Position numbers and translations under genes: made by a program. A stretch of DNA of 64,000 nt from Curtobacterium herbarum (lineage in GTDB: Bacteria; Actinomycetota; Actinomycetes; Actinomycetales; Microbacteriaceae), in assembly GCF_016907335.1 (NCBI RefSeq), contig NZ_JAFBBT010000001.1, positions 620,001 through 684,000 of the forward strand. The letters run 5' to 3'. Below the pieces are notes generated by a model. That model ran no database searches, was not told the DNA's origin, and saw nothing but the letters and a program-made list of their open reading frames with translations. The stretch's first letter is position 1. Each line of letters starts with the position of its first letter. This document shows positions 7,708 to 15,101 of the stretch, one piece after another.

Positions 7708-8268
7708 ATGTCGTGGCCCCGAGTGGTAACCCTGCGGACGGATCGCCTCTCCCTGGAACCGCTGACCGAGCGCCACGCGAACCAGATGGTGCTCGTCCTG
7801 GCGCCAACGGAGCTGTACCGGTTCACCGGTGGCGAGCCGCCCACGCTCGAACAACTCGAGGCGCGCTACCGCCGTCAGGCCCTGGGCCAGTCACCGGACG
7901 GACGTGCCGCGTGGATGAACTGGATCCTCCGACCTGGAGCCGGCGGGCCACCTGCGGGGTTCGTCCAGGCGACGCTCACCCACGAGGCCGTCGGCCTCGT
8001 CGCGGACCTGGCGTGGCTGGTGACCGCGTCGGAACAGGGGCGCGGACTCGCAGGGGAAGCGACGTCCGCCGTCGCGACGTGGCTGACGTCGATCGGGGTC
8101 GGGCGGCTGCAGGCCTGCGTCCGTCCGGGCCACGTCGCGTCGGAGCGTGTGGCCCAGCGGCTCGGGCTCGCGCCCACGTCGACCGTCGTGGACGGCGAGA
8201 TCCTCTGGCGCGCTGTGACCGCTCCGCCGACAGAAGAAGGAGCGGGTGTTCGGCTGGAGACTCACTGA
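7708..8268 (+). CDS. GNAT-family N-acetyltransferase, RimJ/RimL type
   Basis: 186 aa. It begins TLRTDRLSLEPLTERHANQM, the usual N-terminus of RimJ/RimL-type acetyltransferases. The acetyl-CoA loop is seen as EQGRGLAGEATSAVATWL, followed by RLQACVRPGHVASERVAQRLGL, which matches motifs A and B. Substrate unknown; members acetylate ribosomal proteins or small amines. The ATG at 7708 is preferred over an in-frame ATG at 7585, because the added N-terminus lacks family similarity. Monocistronic. Confidence 0.82.
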   Translation: MSWPRVVTLRTDRLSLEPLTERHANQMVLVLAPTELYRFTGGEPPTLEQLEARYRRQALGQSPDGRAAWMNWILRPGAGGPPAGFVQATLTHEAVGLVADLAWLVTASEQGRGLAGEATSAVATWLTSIGVGRLQACVRPGHVASERVAQRLGLAPTSTVVDGEILWRAVTAPPTEEGAGVRLETH

Positions 8269-8417
8269 CGTCGAGCGGTCAGCGGTCCTCGTCGCCGTCT
8301 TCCAGCTGCGGTAAGCAAGCGTCCGATGATCGATCCTGGCCCGGTGGCGGCCGTCGCCTTGCTCGCACCGATCACCGCGATGGCCAGGCCATCACGGGCA
8401 GCTCGGAGTCGCGTCGA

Positions 8418-9044
8418 TCAAACCGCCTGGATTGGCCGCTTTGCATGGTTGCGTGAGGGTCGGTGAGGGGCAGTGAGGGATCTCGAGTTCGTGCGACACA
8501 CTTCGCCCACTGTTGAGAGGCACGCCGGACAGGGATGCGACAAGTCCTGCGTTGCGAGCAGGTCGCGCTCCAAGCCTGCGTAGAACTCCTCATCGGACGC
8601 GGTTCCCGCTTCGATGATCGCCTGCTCGACCAGTTCGCGATGCTTCAAGAGGCCGGAGTGGAACCGCTTCGGGTCGCCTGCAGCGAGCATCACTTCGGGT
8701 GCAAACTGCCGCAGCGCACGCTGCATCACCTCGGACGGTCGCGGGCCGCCGAAGTCTCCGTTGAGGAGTTGATCACCGTCGCGGCGAGCTTCGGCGATGG
8801 ACAACATCTCGAGGTAGTGCAGTTCGAGTTGATCGGTTGCCGTCGCCAGGATGCGCTTGGTGAGTCCGCTTGATCCTTCTCGTTCGAGAACCTGACGTAT
8901 GAAGTCACCGCTACCGAAGTAGTGCGAAACGTGGGCTCGGTCCAATCGGGTGCTCTGGCCGATATACGACCAGCCGCCGTCGACGGAATCCGTGCGGAAC
9001 ACGTAGCCCATCGCATCGGTCGGAATCTGCATGCTCGGGTCCAT
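8418..9044 (-). CDS. GIY-YIG nuclease-like protein with C-terminal zinc-binding motif
   Basis: 208 aa. The N-terminal 100 residues show the GIY-YIG layout: GYVFRTDS, then WSYIGQST, an Arg (RLDRAHVSHYFGSG), a basic loop with LTKRIL, a Glu in LEMLSIAEA and the closing NGDFGGP, as in group I intron-type endonucleases. The first G-Y pair is GYV instead of GIY. The C-terminal 45 residues carry CPAC-x8-CRT plus a downstream HRPSRNHAKR, matching a Cys-Cys-Cys-His zinc motif common in actinophage and mobile-element proteins. GC and codon use look less biased than in the neighbours, hinting at mobile origin. An inner ATG at M12 is a possible alternative start. The target DNA is unknown and activity is not proven. 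Confidence 0.65.
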   Translation of the reverse strand: MDPSMQIPTDAMGYVFRTDSVDGGWSYIGQSTRLDRAHVSHYFGSGDFIRQVLEREGSSGLTKRILATATDQLELHYLEMLSIAEARRDGDQLLNGDFGGPRPSEVMQRALRQFAPEVMLAAGDPKRFHSGLLKHRELVEQAIIEAGTASDEEFYAGLERDLLATQDLSHPCPACLSTVGEVCRTNSRSLTAPHRPSRNHAKRPIQAV

Positions 9045-9185
9045 CGTGTCCCCCAGTGCTCGAATGTCATCGCAGCCTAATGCGAGATCGGCTCATTGTG
9101 ACCGGAGGCTGCGCGAGGGTGCACCCGTAGATCTCGTTCACCGAGGCGTGGACCGATACACCTCCCTCGACTCGCTGAGCACCCC

Positions 9186-9191
9186 TAGGCT
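9186..9191 (+). promoter_or_regulatory. Probable -10 box of the signal peptidase gene
   Basis: TAGGCT ends seven bases before the ATG at 9199, the same spacing as at the methyltransferase gene, so transcription probably starts at or beside the start codon. Confidence 0.45.
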
Positions 9192-9198
9192 GCGTCCC

Positions 9199-9900
9199 AT
9201 GGGGGAAAGGGCGGGAACACGGCAGTCCAACAGCATGCTGCGGTTCCTCCGGGACCTGCTGGTCATCGTGTTGGCAGCGATCCTGGTCTCGTTCCTCGTG
9301 AAGACCTTCCTCGTCCGCTCGTTCTGGATCCCGTCCGGGTCGATGAAGAACACGCTCCAGATCGACGACCACGTCATCGTGAACGAGCGCGCGACGATCC
9401 ATCGCGGTGATGTGGTCGTGTTCAGCGACCCGGGCGGCTGGCTCGACTCGGCTGGATCGGTGGAAGGGCGGTCGGCGCCGCCACGATCCTTCGTGTCCGA
9501 CGCGCTCAGCCTGGTCGGACTCGGCTCGGACGGGGACGACCACCTCGTCAAGCGTGTGATCGGCCTGCCTGGTGACCACGTGCAGTGCTGCAACGCGCTC
9601 GGGCAGATGGAGGTCAACGGTGTCCCGCTCAGCGAGCCGTACGTCCGCAAGCACGCGGGCGAAGCGTCCTCTGGCACGCCCTTCGACGTGACCGTTCCGG
9701 CGGGCAAACTGTGGGTGATGGGGGACAACCGGTACGAATCCGCCGACTCCCGCGCGCACCAGGACCTCCCCTCGAAGGGGTTCGTTCCGGAGAAGGCCGT
9801 CGTCGGACGGGCCGTCGTCATCTCCTGGCCCGTGCAGCGATGGGCCGCGGTGAACGACTACCCATCAGTGTTCGCGGGTACCGAACGAGACCAGCACTGA
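9199..9900 (+). CDS. lepB: Signal peptidase I
   Basis: 233 aa. It removes signal peptides from exported preproteins at the outer face of the membrane. One membrane anchor (LLVIVLAAILVSFLVKTFLV) is followed by the box with the catalytic Ser48 (IPSGSM) and, later, Lys118 (LVKRVIGLPGD), which form the Ser/Lys dyad. The family box GDNRYESADSR is also present. Start at ATG 9199 directly after a TAGGCT promoter. Upstream in-frame codons to 9031 are rejected as they overlap the opposite gene and add no family sequence. Followed by a DUF3592 membrane protein 65 bp on, perhaps in the same transcript. Confidence 0.93.
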   Translation: MGERAGTRQSNSMLRFLRDLLVIVLAAILVSFLVKTFLVRSFWIPSGSMKNTLQIDDHVIVNERATIHRGDVVVFSDPGGWLDSAGSVEGRSAPPRSFVSDALSLVGLGSDGDDHLVKRVIGLPGDHVQCCNALGQMEVNGVPLSEPYVRKHAGEASSGTPFDVTVPAGKLWVMGDNRYESADSRAHQDLPSKGFVPEKAVVGRAVVISWPVQRWAAVNDYPSVFAGTERDQH

Positions 9901-9965
9901 GTCGTGTCCAGTCGCTGGCGCCTGTCGCAGCAGGGCACGGCTCCTCGGAGGGAAGTAAGGGCCTG

Positions 9966-10448
9966 ATGGAACTGTCGAAAACTGGGGAAGCAGCCCCGCC
10001 GAAGCAACGGCATGCGCCGCTCGCGCTGTTGATCGTTGCGATGTTGCTCATCGGTCCACTGCTGGTCACGATCGGCAGTGTGCTCGTCGCCGGCAACAAC
10101 CACCTGCTCGCGACGGGCACTCGGGTCGCCGGAACGGTCATCGACGTGCATGACGGCCCCGAGTCGTCGGACCGACGCTTCGGGGCGGAGTACTTCGCCG
10201 CCGATTCGTCGCGTCACGTGATCTGGGCGGATTGGGTCTCTCATGCCAAGCCCAAGCTCCGTGACACCGTCACCGTCGTCTACCGCCAGGACGATCCTGG
10301 CTCAGCGGTCATCGCGGGGTACGGGACGCCGGGCGAATTCGTCCAAGGTTTGGGGATCGTCCTGACCGTCATCGTGGGTGGCACCGGTGTCGTCATGCTC
10401 GTGTCCGGCCGCAGGGGGAACCGGAAGAGGAGCAGGGAGCGGCTCTGA
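9966..10448 (+). CDS. DUF3592-type membrane protein
   Basis: 160 aa. A first membrane helix (residues about 20-42) is followed by a small extracytoplasmic beta domain (GTRVAGTVIDVHDG ... DTVTVVYRQDDPGSAVI) and a second helix near residues 125-148, with a basic cytoplasmic end. This architecture is typical of DUF3592. Function unknown. Ribosome site GGAGGGAAGTAAG lies upstream. It lies between the signal peptidase and an acetyltransferase on the same strand. Confidence 0.7.
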   Translation: MELSKTGEAAPPKQRHAPLALLIVAMLLIGPLLVTIGSVLVAGNNHLLATGTRVAGTVIDVHDGPESSDRRFGAEYFAADSSRHVIWADWVSHAKPKLRDTVTVVYRQDDPGSAVIAGYGTPGEFVQGLGIVLTVIVGGTGVVMLVSGRRGNRKRSRERL

Positions 10449-10485
10449 GGACGTCGTCCCGTACCGTCGTCTTGTGGAGCGTGAC

Positions 10486-11022
10486 GTGCTGATGGTCGAA
10501 CGTGCCGACGCCGCGGACGTCCCTGCCGCACAAACGCTCATCGACGAGGCAAGGGGCTGGCTCCGGTCACGGGGGATCGACCAGTGGCAGGATGCCGTGC
10601 CGGACGCGGTGCTGCTCGCGGACGTTCGACAGGGACGCCTCTTCGTGGTGCGGGACGACCGTGCGGTGGTGGCCATGGTGACCGTTTCCGACGCAGACGT
10701 CGAGACGTGGGGTACGGACAGCAGCCCTGCTCTCTACGTGCATCGATTAGCCGTTGCTCGGAGGTGCCGAGGCAGCCACATCGGGCAACGATTGCTGTCG
10801 TGGGTGGAGGCCCGGGCCGAGGGGTCGGGCGCGGCCTTCGTGCGGCTTGACTGCGCAGCGGACAACCCGGGCCTCCGACGCTTCTACGAGCAGCAGGGGT
10901 TCCAGCACGTGCGCGACGTCATCGTCACCTCCCTCGACGGTCGGAGGCAACTCGCCTCGAGTCTCTACGAACGACAGATCCTGCGGGAGATGATCGCCGA
11001 GACGGGTCGGGGGATGGTCTGA
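10486..11022 (+). CDS. GNAT-family N-acetyltransferase
   Basis: 178 aa. Acetyl-CoA motif A is visible as LYVHRLAVARRCRGSHIGQRLLSWVE, and motif B as VRLDCAADNPGLRRFYEQQGF, the hallmark of small-molecule or protein acetyltransferases. GTG at 10486 follows GGAG with six bases between and is preferred; GTG 10474 and ATG 10492 are in frame. Substrate unknown. Just after the stop there is a (GAC)n run at about 11021-11045. Confidence 0.82.
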   Translation: MLMVERADAADVPAAQTLIDEARGWLRSRGIDQWQDAVPDAVLLADVRQGRLFVVRDDRAVVAMVTVSDADVETWGTDSSPALYVHRLAVARRCRGSHIGQRLLSWVEARAEGSGAAFVRLDCAADNPGLRRFYEQQGFQHVRDVIVTSLDGRRQLASSLYERQILREMIAETGRGMV

Positions 11023-11120
11023 CGACGACGACGACGACGACGCCGACGCCGCCGATGCCGATCGAACGGCGCTGGGGGCGATGACGGCCGGCACGAGATC
11101 GGGCGCGTCTGGGGGAGAAG

Positions 11121-11561
11121 TCATGCACCTGTCATCCGGCTCGGTCCCGCATCGATCGTCGGGAACGGCCAGTCGTCGCGGTACGAGTGGGGCACGGCCA
11201 CGATCTGGACGGCGTCGCGGTAGACGATCCGACCCGGGCTTCGAGTGGTGAGCTGCACCCAGGGGACGTCGTACCGGTCCAGGAGGCGGAGGTACGCGGT
11301 CACCATGACGAGGAGGTCGACGGCATCAACGGAGAACCATGCCCGCGCCCCGGGGTTGCGCTTCTGGTCGTAGCAGTCGGGGTCGACCGCCATCGGATCG
11401 ACGTACGCCGCGGTGGCAACCCGGTTCGCTTCCTGATGCCATGCCGAGTCGTCCGCTGTCAACAGGCCGATGTGCCGCAGCCCGTTGGCGAGTGCGAACA
11501 CTCCCGGGTACCGGCCGTTCCGGTTGGGAACGGCGCTCTGGTACCGCACGAACTCCGACAT
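11121..11561 (-). CDS. Conserved hypothetical protein
   Basis: 146 aa, soluble, rich in Trp, Tyr and Asp (for example DDSAWHQEANRVATAAYVDP, CYDQKRNPGARAWF). No domain recognised; codon use fits the genome and the ATG at 11561 is the only reasonable start. Convergent with the acetyltransferase at 10486 and divergent from the dehydrogenase remnant. No function proposed. Confidence 0.6.
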   Translation of the reverse strand: MSEFVRYQSAVPNRNGRYPGVFALANGLRHIGLLTADDSAWHQEANRVATAAYVDPMAVDPDCYDQKRNPGARAWFSVDAVDLLVMVTAYLRLLDRYDVPWVQLTTRSPGRIVYRDAVQIVAVPHSYRDDWPFPTIDAGPSRMTGA

Positions 11562-11699
11562 GGAGGCGAGCGTACGACGCAGGCGAACCATCGTGCACGC
11601 GGGCGATCTCGAAGTCGAGCCGCGGAGAAGGTCGCCCGGCGGCGGTTCGGCAGTGCACTCCAGAGGAGGGACCTCTGGGCCGGGCACTCGCTCCGCCCG

Positions 11700-11856
11700 G
11701 CGCGTTTCCGCCGACGGCTGGAGGCCGACCTCGGCCGCGTCTTCGCCCTCCTGGCCGACGGCACGCGCCGCGCGGTTCCCCCTGACCGAGGCCGCCGCGG
11801 CCCTCGCACTCGCCGAGTCGCGGACCCTCAACGGCAAGGTCGTCCTGCTGCCCTGA
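11700..11856 (+). pseudogene. Remnant of a zinc-binding dehydrogenase/quinone oxidoreductase C-terminus
   Basis: One frame reads RRLEADLGRVFALLADGTR around 11708-11766, and a different frame continues ARFPLTEAAAALALAESRTLNGKVVLLP to the stop at 11856. Joined, these match the last 45-50 residues of MDR-type quinone oxidoreductases (adLgrvfaLlAdG ... fPLaeAaeAhalaEsg...GKvVLvP). The catalytic and NAD-binding parts are missing upstream, so this is a truncated and frameshifted fragment. Confidence 0.65.
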
Positions 11857-11890
11857 CCGCGGTGCCGCCTCCGCACCAGCGCGACCAGGG

Positions 11891-11938
11891 GACGGACGGG
11901 AGGCGCGGTGCCAGCCGGCACCGCGCCTCCCGTCCGTC
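11891..11938. terminator. Perfect stem-loop terminator, 22-bp arms
   Basis: Arms at 11891-11912 and 11917-11938 pair perfectly around the loop AGCC. Outer core GACGGACGGGAGGC, inner part GCGGTGCC. It lies at the point of convergence of the dehydrogenase remnant and the membrane protein gene ending at 11937, overlapping the stop of the latter. Confidence 0.8.
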
Positions 11939-12449
11939 ACACCGACCGCTGGGCGTCGACGCGCTCCGGCTCGTCGTCCAAGCTGTCGCCAGTGGCGACC
12001 ACCACGACGGCAGGCGCCGGCCGGAGCTGCCGCCAGGTGGCGATCGCCGCAGCGGCTCCCGCGGCGACCGCGATCAGAATCGAGAGCGGCGGCACGGCTG
12101 TGTGCAGCCACATCGCCGCGGCGAGCGACGCGGCTCCTGCTGCGAGCAGACCGGCGAGGACCGAGTGCGCCGCGCTGTGGACCGCACGTGCGGGAACCCG
12201 CCGCAGTGCCCGGCCGAGCAGGTACGTGAAGGGGACGGAGAGCACGGCGCCGGCCAGCGCCAGGAAGAGGGTGGCGACGAGGAACAGGCCGGAGAACCAC
12301 ACGAACGACATGAGGTCGGGCATGGTGCCGCTCATGATCGCGACGAACGCCGTGATCACCACACCACTGACGGGGGTGGTGACGCCGACCATCCACAGGT
12401 AGCTGTTCGCGATCAACCGTCCGGTGTCGCCCATGCCCCAGGTGTCCAT
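11937..12449 (-). CDS. Multi-pass membrane protein of unknown function
   Basis: 170 aa with four predicted helices (SYLWMVGVTTPVSGVVITAFVAI, FSGLFLVATLFLALAGAVLSV, HSVLAGLLAAGAASLAAAMWL, LSILIAVAAGAAAAIA) and an acidic C-terminal tail. Start at ATG 12449; a second ATG at 12434 is possible. No family recognised. It is downstream of the citrate-type response regulator on the same strand with a 97-bp gap, but no functional link is evident. Confidence 0.6.
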   Translation of the reverse strand: MDTWGMGDTGRLIANSYLWMVGVTTPVSGVVITAFVAIMSGTMPDLMSFVWFSGLFLVATLFLALAGAVLSVPFTYLLGRALRRVPARAVHSAAHSVLAGLLAAGAASLAAAMWLHTAVPPLSILIAVAAGAAAAIATWRQLRPAPAVVVVATGDSLDDEPERVDAQRSV

Positions 12450-12546
12450 GCGTCCCACTCTGGGGTGTGGCGCCGGGAGTTCCGGGCTCGTGGGCGTGAA
12501 CGAGACCGAACGGAGACCTCCGTCGCGAGGCCGGACCGCCGAGACG

Positions 12547-13200
12547 TCAGCGCCGCGTGTACCGGTGCTCCGGCCTCCCCGCCGCGCCGTACCGCAGCTG
12601 CATGGTCGCCGACCCGTCGGCCGCGAGCTGCGCCAGGTAGCGCTGCGCCGTCGCCCGCGAGACCCCGATCGCCGCAGCCACCTCGGCCGCCGACCGCTCC
12701 TCGGACCCCGACAGCTGCTCGAGCACCAGCGCCGCCGTGGCCGCGCGCGACGGGGAAGCGCCACCGCTGTCGCCGGCGTGCAGGATCCGGAACGCCCGCT
12801 CGACGGCCTCCTGGTCGAGCGTCGCCCGTTCGTCCAGGACGTTCCGGGAGCGTGCGTAGGCCCGCAGCCGCTCGGCGAGCACCTCCGAGTCGAACGGTTT
12901 GATCAGGTACGCCAGGGCGCCGTGCCGCATCGCCCGCCGCACGGTCCCCGAGTCGGAGGCAGCGCTCAGCACGAACGCGTCGGTGTCGCTCGAGCGGAGC
13001 AGGTCGAGGCCGCTGCCGTCCGGCAGGTAGACGTCGACGAGCACCAGGTCGACCGGGGCCGTCGCCAGCACCTGACGGGCGAGCGCGACGGTGCCGACGG
13101 GGTCGAGGGCCCGGAACCCGGGCACCTGGTCGACCTGCCGTCGGTGCAGGTCCGCGACGTGGAAGTCGTCGTCGACCACCAGCACGATCAGGTCCGTCAT
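12547..13200 (-). CDS. Response regulator, CitB/DpiA/DctR type
   Basis: 217 aa. Receiver domain residues 1-120 with the acidic pocket VVDDD (10-12), phosphoacceptor Asp56 (LVLVDVYLPDG) and the conserved Lys in LIKPFD. The C-terminal helix-turn-helix is SAAEVAAAIGVSRATAQRYL, typical of regulators of C4-dicarboxylate and citrate uptake. Its start overlaps the stop of the kinase by four bases (ATGA), so the two are translationally coupled. The divergent CitMHS gene at 15102 is the likely target. Confidence 0.9.
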   Translation of the reverse strand: MTDLIVLVVDDDFHVADLHRRQVDQVPGFRALDPVGTVALARQVLATAPVDLVLVDVYLPDGSGLDLLRSSDTDAFVLSAASDSGTVRRAMRHGALAYLIKPFDSEVLAERLRAYARSRNVLDERATLDQEAVERAFRILHAGDSGGASPSRAATAALVLEQLSGSEERSAAEVAAAIGVSRATAQRYLAQLAADGSATMQLRYGAAGRPEHRYTRR

Positions 13201-14948
13201 CCCACCGCTCCTTCGAGTCGTGCGCAGAACACCGCGCCGTGCGTCGTGTCGTCACCGCGACCGTCGCCGGGCCCGCCGGGCCCACCGGGGTCGGCGAGCC
13301 ACACGTCCCCACCGTTCCGCCGGGCGATCTCCCGCGACAGCGGCAGGCCGATCCCGAGTCCGTGCACCTGCCCGGGGTCTGCGGAACCGCCGTCGTCGGC
13401 TCCGGCAGCACGCGGCCCGGGGGAGCGGCGGGCGAACAGGTCCAGCTCCCCGGGGACGCCCGGCCCGGAGTCCACCACCGACAGGTGCAGCGTCGTGCCG
13501 TCGTCGAGCACCTCGACCTCCACCCACGGCTGCTGCTGGTCCGGCGACGCCCCGGCCCCGGACAGCGCCGCCGTCACCGCGTTGTCCACCAGGTTCCCGA
13601 GCACGGTCGTCACGTCCCCGGGCTCGGTGATCGTCCCCTGCACCAGCGTCTCCGGCCCGATCCGCAGCAGGACTCCGCGCTCGGCCGCCTCGACGCCCTT
13701 CGCCCCGAGGAACGCCTGCAGGAACGGCTCGGTCAGGCGGTCGGCGTGCTGCACCGGGTACCGCAGCGGCCCCCGCTCCTGCACGTCCGCCAGGTACGCG
13801 CGGGCCCGGGCGGTCTCCCCGACGTCGAGCAGCCCGGCGATCGCGTGCAACCGGTTGGCGAACTCGTGCCGCTGCGCCCGGAGCGCCTGGGTCAGCGAAC
13901 CGACGGCGTCGAGTCGTCGGCTGAGGGCCTCCACGTCGGTCCGGTCCCGCAGCACGGCGACGCGGCCCAGGTCGAGGCCGTCGCGGAACACGCTCCGCAC
14001 GTCGACGAGCAGCACCTGGGGACCGGCGACGACGGTGGCGCTCGCCGGGGTCGACGCTGCGCGGTCGAGCATCGCGGCGAGGGCGTCGGGCAGGTCCAGG
14101 TCGGTGACCGCCCGTCCGACCGGTCGGGTCAGCGCGAGGAGCCGCGCGGCCTCGGCGTTGCAGACGGTCACCGTGCCGGAGGGGCTGACCGCGATGACGC
14201 CTTCGCCGACGCCCCCGAGGACGGCCCGCTGGTTCTGCACGAGCGTCACGAGCTCCTCCGGCTGCACGCCGAGCGTCAGCCGCACGAGACGCCGGCGGAT
14301 GAGCACCGAGGCGATCACCGCCAGCAGCACCGCCACGAGCCCGGCTCCGACGACCGGCACGCTGTCCTCGACCAGGGTGTCGTAGACGCGGTCGCGCGCG
14401 AACCCGACGCTGACCTCGCCGACGACGGGCCGGGAGGCACGCCCCGCGCCCGCCCCACCGGCGCCGGTCCCGTAGACGGGCACCTTCGCCCGCGCGGACT
14501 CGCCGAGGGTGCCCCGCGCCCACGACACGCTCTCGCGTCCGCTGAGTGCGGCGTCGGGGGAGGTGCTCACCATCGCTCCGATGCGGTCCGCGTCCGGGTG
14601 CGCCAGGCGGATGCCGCGGTCGTCGGTCACCACCACGAACAGCGCGCCGGTCCGCCGTCGGGCGTCGAGTGCGGCCTGCTGGACGGGGCCGTCGGCGAGG
14701 TCCGTCGGGTCGAGGTCGGTCCCGTCGACGCTGAGGCGCGTCACCTGGGTGCGGAGGTCGTCCTGCGCGGCGACGCTCTGCGCGATCGCCAGGGCGGTCC
14801 CCTCGGCAGCGCGTTCCAGCCGGGTGACCTCGATCCGGACGAACACGGCGCTGGTGAGGATGACCACGGCGACGACCACGACGAGCTGCAGCACCAGTAC
14901 CTCGGTGGCGAAGCGGAGCCTGCGGCGCCGTGAACGGTCGTCGGTCAC
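13197..14948 (-). CDS. Sensor histidine kinase, CitA/DcuS type
   Basis: 583 aa. Two membrane helices (about residues 14-34 and 195-215) bracket a periplasmic PAS-like sensor domain with RLAHPDADRIGAMV, as in citrate and C4-dicarboxylate sensors. A cytoplasmic PAS domain follows (VLGGVGEGVIAVSPSG), then the Spo0B-type His box (LRAQRHEFANRLHAIAGLL) and an ATPase domain with N (LGNLVDNAVTAAL), G1 (DSGPGV) and G2 (GLGIGLPLS) boxes. GTG at 14948 is chosen; the longer ORF to 15026 has no membrane-compatible extension. It detects an external organic acid, probably citrate given the transporter next door. Confidence 0.9.
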   Translation of the reverse strand: MTDDRSRRRRLRFATEVLVLQLVVVVAVVILTSAVFVRIEVTRLERAAEGTALAIAQSVAAQDDLRTQVTRLSVDGTDLDPTDLADGPVQQAALDARRRTGALFVVVTDDRGIRLAHPDADRIGAMVSTSPDAALSGRESVSWARGTLGESARAKVPVYGTGAGGAGAGRASRPVVGEVSVGFARDRVYDTLVEDSVPVVGAGLVAVLLAVIASVLIRRRLVRLTLGVQPEELVTLVQNQRAVLGGVGEGVIAVSPSGTVTVCNAEAARLLALTRPVGRAVTDLDLPDALAAMLDRAASTPASATVVAGPQVLLVDVRSVFRDGLDLGRVAVLRDRTDVEALSRRLDAVGSLTQALRAQRHEFANRLHAIAGLLDVGETARARAYLADVQERGPLRYPVQHADRLTEPFLQAFLGAKGVEAAERGVLLRIGPETLVQGTITEPGDVTTVLGNLVDNAVTAALSGAGASPDQQQPWVEVEVLDDGTTLHLSVVDSGPGVPGELDLFARRSPGPRAAGADDGGSADPGQVHGLGIGLPLSREIARRNGGDVWLADPGGPGGPGDGRGDDTTHGAVFCARLEGAVG

Positions 14949-15101
14949 GGCACCAGCGTACGGAGCGCGGAGCGCTCGTCGTGCGCAGAATGCGCACAAC
15001 ACGGTCAATGCGCGATGGTGCGCCAACGAGCAGAAGCGCGCCGCGCCTCCCGGCCGGGTCGTAACGTGCCCGGACTGCCAGACACGGACGAAGGAGTCCT
15101 G

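Noticed and set aside
12424..15026. Long plus-strand frames opposite the two-component system
   Set aside because: Shadows of the kinase and response regulator genes, which have full sets of motifs.
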